A stretch of 64,000 nt of DNA, taken from the NCBI GenBank assembly GCA_003290165.1, contig QNQO01008305.1, positions 124,001 to 188,000 of the forward strand, read 5' to 3'. The position numbers and the translations under genes are program-made. Under the pieces are notes generated by a model. That model worked only from the letters and a program-made list of their open reading frames with translations, had not been told where the DNA came from and made no database searches. Positions 1-64,000 of this stretch are shown piece after piece (positions within the stretch are counted from its first letter, which is position 1; every line of letters begins with the position of its first letter). This DNA comes from Berberis thunbergii (lineage: Eukaryota; Streptophyta; Magnoliopsida; Ranunculales; Berberidaceae).

Positions 1-59
1 TCATTTAATGAATGTGTATTATTTATTCATTTATTATTATCATTATTATTGCTATTACC

Positions 60-109
<50 letters not shown>

Positions 110-617
110 CGTTTTCATATATCTATATTTTTTCAAGCCAACTACCACAAAGATATGGGAAATGCTGATCATCTATATTCTTCATTGCCCTTCATCTGTC
201 ATGGTCGACGAGAGAACACTTACTTTTGTGGAGAAATGGTCCATATCTTCCAGTCAAATTATCCTGTGCTTGTTATCCTTTAGGCATATGGTTGTGATTA
301 CCAAATATATGCATGTTATGAGGGCACTAAATGGTTGTTGTACAAAAGGGACATCACATAATAAGCTTTAGTAAACTTGTTTTAGGATTGAGTTTCACTT
401 TTTACATAAAAGCAGTTACATGAATTTATTTATTTCAAGTGTGTAAATTAAAATAATAATAGCATAGATTCCCCACATACTATTATACCAGACATGGGCA
501 AAAAAGGGAAGGAACCACAGTTACTACAATACCAGAACCAGAATGAATAGAGTGAAAACTATTACGATTTCATCTTAAACGGAATATTCCTTCCGATCTG
601 ATAGTAATATCCAATAC
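1..617 (-). other. Intron 30, partial
   Basis: 5' part of an intron whose acceptor lies outside the window. Apart from the TAA/TTA palindrome at 62-109 it is unremarkable AT-rich sequence. The 119-residue plus frame here is a translated microsatellite. Confidence 0.7.
62..109. repeat. Palindromic (TAA)n(TTA)n microsatellite
   Basis: A run of TAA units turns into a run of TTA units at about position 90, so the two halves are reverse complements and can fold into a long AT-only hairpin in the gene transcript. Confidence 0.9.
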
Positions 618-58611
<57,994 letters not shown>

Positions 58612-58980
58612 TGATGAGTGAAGAGATTGAATGAATTGCTGTGTTTGTTTAACAAATTTTGATCATGGTTTGAAGTTTTCGGGATTTTACCGCCTAAAAG
58701 TGGTCGTGGAGTTCTCTCGATGGATCAGGTAAAGTATCTGGTTGACGTCACGACGGGTTTATATAGACAGCAGGAAATGTTTGCTGGGTTCTCTGTGGGG
58801 ATTGGTGACAAAATGTCACAATGGGAGTTTCCAGTTTGGTTGGACGGGTTGGGAGACGCGGACTAGGGTTATTTTCGGATTCCCCCTATCTACTTACGTA
58901 TTTTGGCTCGAGGACATTTTATTTTATTTTTCATATGTATCTTTTTGTTACATCAAATTAGGAAAAGGCAAAACATAATG
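58612..58980 (-). promoter_or_regulatory. 5' leader and presumed promoter of the ZFYVE26-like gene
   Basis: Immediately upstream of the ATG the sense strand is C/T- and A-rich without an upstream ATG in the last 40 bases. No convincing TATA box is seen in the first 150 bases, as expected for a broadly expressed gene. The transcription start cannot be placed. Confidence 0.4.
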
Positions 58981-58982
58981 AT

Positions 58983-59170
58983 CAGTGTTTTAAAAAACGA
59001 TTTGAGTCTACTAGTGTTTTAAAAAGCGATTTTGACCCGCGAGTCACCTCGACTCTGATGGAAATCGCCCCAGAACGTACGAATTAACCCCATTGAACAA
59101 GGCGAACGAGTTCGGTTTGAGACTTGTACAAGTTGACTCGAGCTGATTTGTACGAGTCAATCTAACTTGA
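58983..59170. mobile_element. One end of a hAT-type element
   Basis: CAGTGTTTTAAAAAACGATT, a near-direct repeat (CTAGTGTTTTAAAAAGCGATT) 32 bases on, then GACTCG-rich sequence. This resembles the CAGTGTT ends elsewhere in the window, but no partner end was found. Confidence 0.4.
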
Positions 59171-59395
59171 TTTTTGTTCTTTTCAGATCTTAAAAACGAT
59201 CTGATGGTTGAGATAAGCCTCAAAATCGATACCTAATTTGAGATTTGTTTTTGTTTTGTATTGCAGATTTTGTGCGACTCGTTCCAGAGAAGAAGGAGGT
59301 AGAAGAAGAAGAAGAAAAGAAGAAAGCGACGAATAATTCACATATTCAATATCATACTTAGATTCATACTCATACGATAATGCAGTCACTCGTTG

Positions 59396-59600
59396 ATTCA
59401 CAGTAAGTCGATCGTTTCACAATACTCATGTGAAGAATAAGGGGAAGTCGATAATTTTGTACTCAGTTTCAGTCACAGTAAGTCGATCGTTTTCAGTCAC
59501 TCATCGTTTCATACACGGGAAGAAGAAAAATAAAGGGATGTCGGTCGTTTTCATCCTCGGTTTCAGTCATCGACTCAGTAAGTCGATCATTTTTTGTTGG
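59396..59600. repeat. Degenerate tandem repeat with CAGTAAGTCGATCG
   Basis: CAGTAAGTCGATC(G/A)TTT occurs near 59400, 59476 and 59576, with TTTCAGTCA and CATCGTTTCA variants between them; units of about 75-100 bp. Confidence 0.75.
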
Positions 59601-59849
59601 TTTCTTAAATAAAACGATGTAGTTCCTCCAATAAGGCTGGGGGACTCACGATCCAATAAGGGGTACTTAAAGTCTTTCAGTGAGAAAAGATGAGTCAAGC
59701 CCGCGTCAGACGAAGCCACCAAGCCCGCCTGCCAGCAACATGTTGCTCATAACCTTCGCCTTATCGGTGCTTACCTTCGTTACATTTTCAACCCCCTCCA
59801 TCTGCAGATATTCCTTCTCCAAGTTGGGAAGAGACATAGAGGTCCTTGC

Positions 59850-60849
59850 CTAAGCATTATGCCCCTCAGACACAACAACTTTTGCCCCAGTGGATGAATC
59901 AAGAACCTGCCCCACATGATCACTAGCGGGCTTGGTGATAGCACGAGGCTTCTTGGAACGCATATTAAAAGAAATCACTTCATTCAATTCTACCCTCCTC
60001 GATGGGCTCAGAATCTTAACTTTTGGAAGCTTCATCTTCTTCAAAAAGAGCTCCCTTTCGAACTTCGACTTCGAAAGTCTGAAAATAGTGGGAGCCTTAT
60101 GCCAATGGGCCCATAGTCCGCTGTGCTTGATGTTACAAAACTGAACAACATCCTCTATCAGCATCCGAGGTATGTCACAAAATTTCTTCATGGCTGCTTC
60201 GTCTTCAGAAGAAAGGGGCGTAGTTGGAAATTTTCGTACAAAAAGTACGGGTAACAATTCAATATGCAATAAACGCTGGCAGAATAAAAACAGAACTAAA
60301 CTTACTCAGCTAACGGAACTTTCGCTCGATCGGATGACCGACAAACTCAAAATACTCCAAGTTCGTAGGAGCCATGAAACAATATTTTTGTCATAACTTG
60401 AAATCGTCATGCAGACTGTCGAAACAGTTCAGCGATGTCAAGTTTACACACAACATGCTAGTTTATTCTTTCGCAAGTAAGCAGTTGAATACCCTAGGAG
60501 ACACTCAGACACCAACGTCCTTCGCCCTAATCAAAATGACGATCACCGTCCGATACCCATTTGGCACTAGTTGAAAAGGTGCAATGCCGAGGTAAGCCAA
60601 GAAACTCCAAATTTCATTGATAATAGGAAAATGGATTCCCGATTAGAGCATACCTTGATGCAAACAAATAAATTCCTCAGGAGGAGACAATGGCATCTGA
60701 CCGACGCCCAATGTGAGCAGCACCAGATCATCAGGGATCCCATATGTCACGTGGAGGTTTTTAAGATTCGACTCAGAAAGTGACCTCTCCTCGAAGAACT
60801 TATGGCCCCCAGCAAACAATTCATTCGAAAGCTGATTCTGGCCCGCCAT
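59850..60849 (-). pseudogene. Antisense ORF of a Tat-type Ty3/gypsy element ('putative gypsy type transposon' domain)
   Basis: Minus strand from ATG 60849: NLHVTYGIPDDLVLL, PPEEFICLHQGML, then after a stop YLGIAPFQLVPNGYRTVI, and a further frame (60269-59850) ending EVISFNMRSKKPRA. The order 'YGIPDD ... LGIAPxQLxPN' is the Pfam 'Putative gypsy type transposon' (Transposase_28) signature. It reads opposite to the neighbouring polypurine tract and LTR, as in Tat-lineage elements with an antisense extra ORF. Stops make it inactive. Confidence 0.75.
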
Positions 60850-61127
60850 TGAAGAATGTACAAATTTTCAATCACGGAAGTTGGATAAAATCAAAAGCAT
60901 GGAAAGTTAAATGACAAAGCAGGGTCTCCAAGATCGAAGAGTAAAGAAAATGAACTCTGCAGAGGAAGGGATTTATATAGTGAACGAAATTTCCGTTTTT
61001 TCTCGAGCAGAATCACGCCTATTTAATGAGGTGCACCACTCGAGGAGACGATTCAAACTCAAGCCAATCATGACCGCTCAAGTTATTTATGACATGACTT
61101 GATGGACCGACAAACTGGCACAAACTC

Positions 61128-61135
61128 AGGGGGAG
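61128..61135 (+). other. Polypurine tract of LTR element
   Basis: AGGGGGAG four bases before the LTR start; plus-strand primer site, which sets element orientation as plus. Confidence 0.75.
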
Positions 61136-61139
61136 TAGC

Positions 61140-61815
61140 TGATGATACACCAAACCGTCCTTTAATCCATACTGTACGCGTGTCATGATGATCTTGTCAG
61201 CAGAGCAAAGTGAGCTTGATTGCCCACCAAATCTAGCAAGGCCTAGACAACATTAAGCCCAATTTGGCAGAATCATGAAGGTTGGATCCAAGTTGCAGCG
61301 TCCTATTAAGCCCACACATCACATGGTAAAACTTAATACTCGTAAGCCCTAATTAGGCAAGTATCTGAGGGATCTCCTAAGACGGGCAGGCTAGCAACAC
61401 ATTGGTTCTGACTAGCAAACATATATCGGGGTATAAGTCGTGCATGAAAACTTTCTTGCATGGACCACACTCCAAAAGGGAAACTTCTTCAGTAGATCTA
61501 GGAGTACAAGTCGTGTAGGGAAACTTTCCTGCATGGACGACTCCCAACTAGGAAATAATCTCCAGCAAGATTGCTTTTCTTAAACTACACTACCAAAGGC
61601 CTAGCCACACGAGGACTCTCATATTATAAATAAGACACATGTTTGACGAAGAAAGGTACACTACAGAACCCAATTTACAGCTTTAAGCATTTCTTAAGCC
61701 TTGTCTGACTTTAGCATCGGAGTGTCATAGACTACTACAACGGTGGTCCTTGGCTCACGTGTGTTCCCTGTGTAGGTCCAGGTCAAGGAGAGCAGGATTC
61801 AACTACATCAACAAC
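61140..61815 (+). mobile_element. 3' LTR of the Tat-type gypsy element
   Basis: Begins TGATGATACACC right after the polypurine tract, carries TATAAATAAG at 61625-61634, has two near-repeats of the type GGAAACTTTCCTGCATGGAC (about 61445 and 61520), and probably ends near ACTACATCA at about 61812. The exact end is uncertain because the 5' LTR is outside or lost. Confidence 0.7.
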
Positions 61816-62840
61816 TATTAGGTGAAACTTTCCTATATTGTAATATCAAATCCTAGCAAGCTTTCTAAGTTGGCCACCTTAACAAACATACAAATATAAG
61901 ATTTCTATAAAACAATTGTTAAAACGCATTCACTAACTAGCAAGGAAAGATTGAATTTAATTAATCCATAAAACACATGTTTGGGGCTTCGAATTTTCCA
62001 TTAAACGTGAAACTAAAACAAAAAATGGGAAATAAAGAAATATAACAATGTCGCCTTATAACAATGTCGCCTTATTGTTGCTCGGTAGTGGTAAAGAAAG
62101 ATTGTGGGGTGTAAATAGTGTGTGGGAGAGATAAAAGACTTATCTGTGCTACGTGGGTTGCGTCTTGTCTAGGTGTTGTTGTGCATGAAAGAGATGGGTG
62201 ATTGTTGTTGCTTGGTAGTAGAGACGATTGGGGTTGTGACAGTGTGGCGAGAAAGGTTGTGATCACGCGACGGTTGAGATCAACCTGTTGTTAGAGGCGA
62301 TTGACATGTTGTTGCGTGTTTGGTGAGGTAGAGAGGTGGTTGTGGATTATGGATGGTGAGGCTGATGGAGATCTGTGTATAGTAGTTGTGTGTGTGAGGA
62401 GTGATGGTTGTGCATGCAGGAAGGTCTGATGGAGAGATGGAAAGGTCGATGGGTTCGTGTGATGTTAAGGGGCGATGGACACTGAGAAGGGGTGACGATA
62501 TGCGGCTATCCTTCTTATGCGAACGAGGTCCCAAAAATTTTGTGTCCCTCCATTTTAATATATTACCTCTAGGTCTCTTAATTCGTGCAAATTTCATTTT
62601 CGCACAAATCTTTCTAAATTCAGCCAATTTGCATCTATTTAAGTTTCTTATTGGAATCCTGCTATTAGCAACCTACAAAACCACTAAAATATAAATTACT
62701 ACCAAAAAAACGCAAACTAAGAAAGTCCAATAAAATCGCATAATAAACTTTTATTAATATTCTGAATAAATATTTGAGAGGTGCTGATTTTGATTGTAAA
62801 TAGTTTGCATGTGAGAGGGCAAAAAGGTAAACAAAAAAAG
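61816..62840. other. No gene recognised
   Basis: AT-rich to 62050, then GT-rich sequence to about 62500 with a duplicated TATAACAATGTCGCCTTAT at 62041/62057. Small frames here look like chance. Confidence 0.6.
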
Positions 62841-62844
62841 TAAT

Positions 62845-63085
62845 AATGTTTTTTATTTAAAAGACACAAATACCCTTTGTTACTATTCATCTACTATTGA
62901 TGTCGCTTGTAAATATCAAGAAATTGTGAGGGCAGTATCAAAATATTGTGAAATAGTACAAAATAAAAAATGTAATAGACTTTTATGCAAAAGACACAAC
63001 TGTTCTTTGTTATTGAACATATACTATTATTTTTCTCGTAAATATAAAGAAATATAGAGGGCATTTTCGACAATCCAAATAATAA
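62845..63085. repeat. Imperfect tandem duplication, ~125-bp units
   Basis: AAAGACACAA..(T)..CTTTGTTA.T...A.ATACTATT...T.(C)TCGT.AAATAT.AAGAAAT..GAGGGCA appears twice (from about 62861 and about 62989). Confidence 0.65.
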
Positions 63086-63381
63086 CGAACTTAAGAAAAA
63101 TTCACTATTCATGGAGTAGTGAAATCCCATTCTCGTTATAAAAGTAGATTTCCATCCAAATCAGATAAACATTGCTGTAACAAAATACAATTCATGATAA
63201 ACATTGTTGTAACAAAAAGACATCATGATAACACACAACATAAGAAGCGCAATGTGGGGAAAGTAATTTATGATATTTCCCCATTTTTTATGTTTCCGGT
63301 CCTATTTCTCTTCACTTATCATTTCACCTTTTCTCTTGGCCAAAATTACAGATTATGAAATTGAGAGATCATTCCCAAATA

Positions 63382-63467
63382 GGGGTGGGCACGGGACGGG
63401 ATGGGACGAGATATACCCATCCCTATCCCATCCCGTTCATACGGGATCGGGACGGGATCAGCGTACT
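63382..63467. mobile_element. Terminal fragment of the 54945-type hAT element
   Basis: TAGGGGTGGGCACGGGACGG through ACGGGATCAGCGTA matches, about base for base, the right end of the element at 54945-55645 read in reverse. It stops abruptly after about 85 bp, so only one end is present. Confidence 0.8.
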
Positions 63468-64000
63468 AATCTGGACATATCAAATAGAAGCCTGGAACGG
63501 TTGGACTGCTGGAAGCCTGCTGTTGGAAGCATGCTGCTAGAAGCTTGTTGGAAGCATGCTAATGTATCTGCATTTGCTTACTAGGAGACCAAAATGAAGA
63601 ATCATAGAGCAAACATGAGAGAGATTTGTAGAGCTACACTGTAATTGTAACTAGACAACCTGATCAGGAGAGATAAATTTGGATGTTTAAGCTTTGAGTT
63701 TGAAGCTTAAACAATAATCCCATCAATTCCAACTTTTTTATGGTTTATGTTCTTATAAGCTAAGAAATGGAGGCACAAGATGAAGAGAATCCAGTAAACC
63801 ACCAAGTCAGGTTGAGGTATTTTACTTTCCTAGCTATGGCCCTGTTTTGATTCTATTCCTAAAGGCAAGAGACTTGAGTTTTCAGCCTCTTCGAGTATTG
63901 AAGGATGGGCTCCTCTACCTGCTAGAATAATCCAAAAAGGAAAATGAGTTAGCGGTTACTATATCAATGATCATATTACCCTGACATAATACCATTCTAC
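63468..64000. other. No gene recognised
   Basis: Contains a short run of GGAAGC(C/A)TGCTG-like repeats at 63505-63560 and otherwise ordinary AT-rich sequence. Confidence 0.6.

Noticed and set aside
12..371. 119-codon plus frame with poly-Asn and poly-Ile
   Set aside because: It is the translation of the TAA/TTA microsatellite and AT-rich intron; no codon bias or homology.

Overview
This is nuclear DNA of a flowering plant, probably a eudicot. It is AT-rich, it has GT-AG introns, and it is crowded with plant transposable elements: LINEs, tRNA-derived SINEs, Ty3/gypsy and other LTR elements, and hAT, Harbinger and Mutator-like DNA elements. There is no bacterial operon structure, rRNA operon or CRISPR array. 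Almost all short open frames outside the exons below are chance frames or transposon debris.

One host gene dominates. It lies on the minus strand and runs from an ATG at 58611 to beyond the left edge. I reconstructed 30 coding exons (58611 to 618). Every phase matches at every junction, giving 7038 nt or 2346 codons without a stop. From memory of plant family members, I read the product as the plant homologue of ZFYVE26/spastizin (Arabidopsis At2g25730 type), a very large cytosolic, probably alpha-solenoid protein. Roughly the last 150 residues should lie left of position 1. Two splice features stand out: a GC-AG intron (29141-30168) and a 102-nt intron that is open in frame (17386-17487).

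The gene is stretched to at least 58 kb because its introns hold transposons. 1-7472: a palindromic TAA/TTA tract, then a Harbinger-type MITE split by a foldback/Mutator-like element that carries a broken copy of the start of a PCNA gene. 9892-17094: a LINE (endonuclease to RT) and remnants of at least two LTR retroelements. 18111-19174: an 88-unit ATT microsatellite. 21092-24904: inverted repeats around a SINE, then a LINE. 30710-35205: LTR primer-binding site, LINE 3' ends, a 22-base G run and a 194-bp tandem duplication. 35631-43311: a decayed Ty3/gypsy element and a hAT element. 43487-50704: a LINE fragment and a hAT MITE with perfect target duplication. 53074-57721: a SINE and a hAT element, both with clean target duplications, and GGT-rich repeats.

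58612-64000 is the 5' side of the gene. It holds the presumed promoter, a tandem motif, the 3' part of a Ty3/gypsy element that appears to be of the Tat type (antisense 'putative gypsy transposon' ORF, polypurine tract, LTR with TATA box), and one end of a second hAT copy. No second host gene was recognised.
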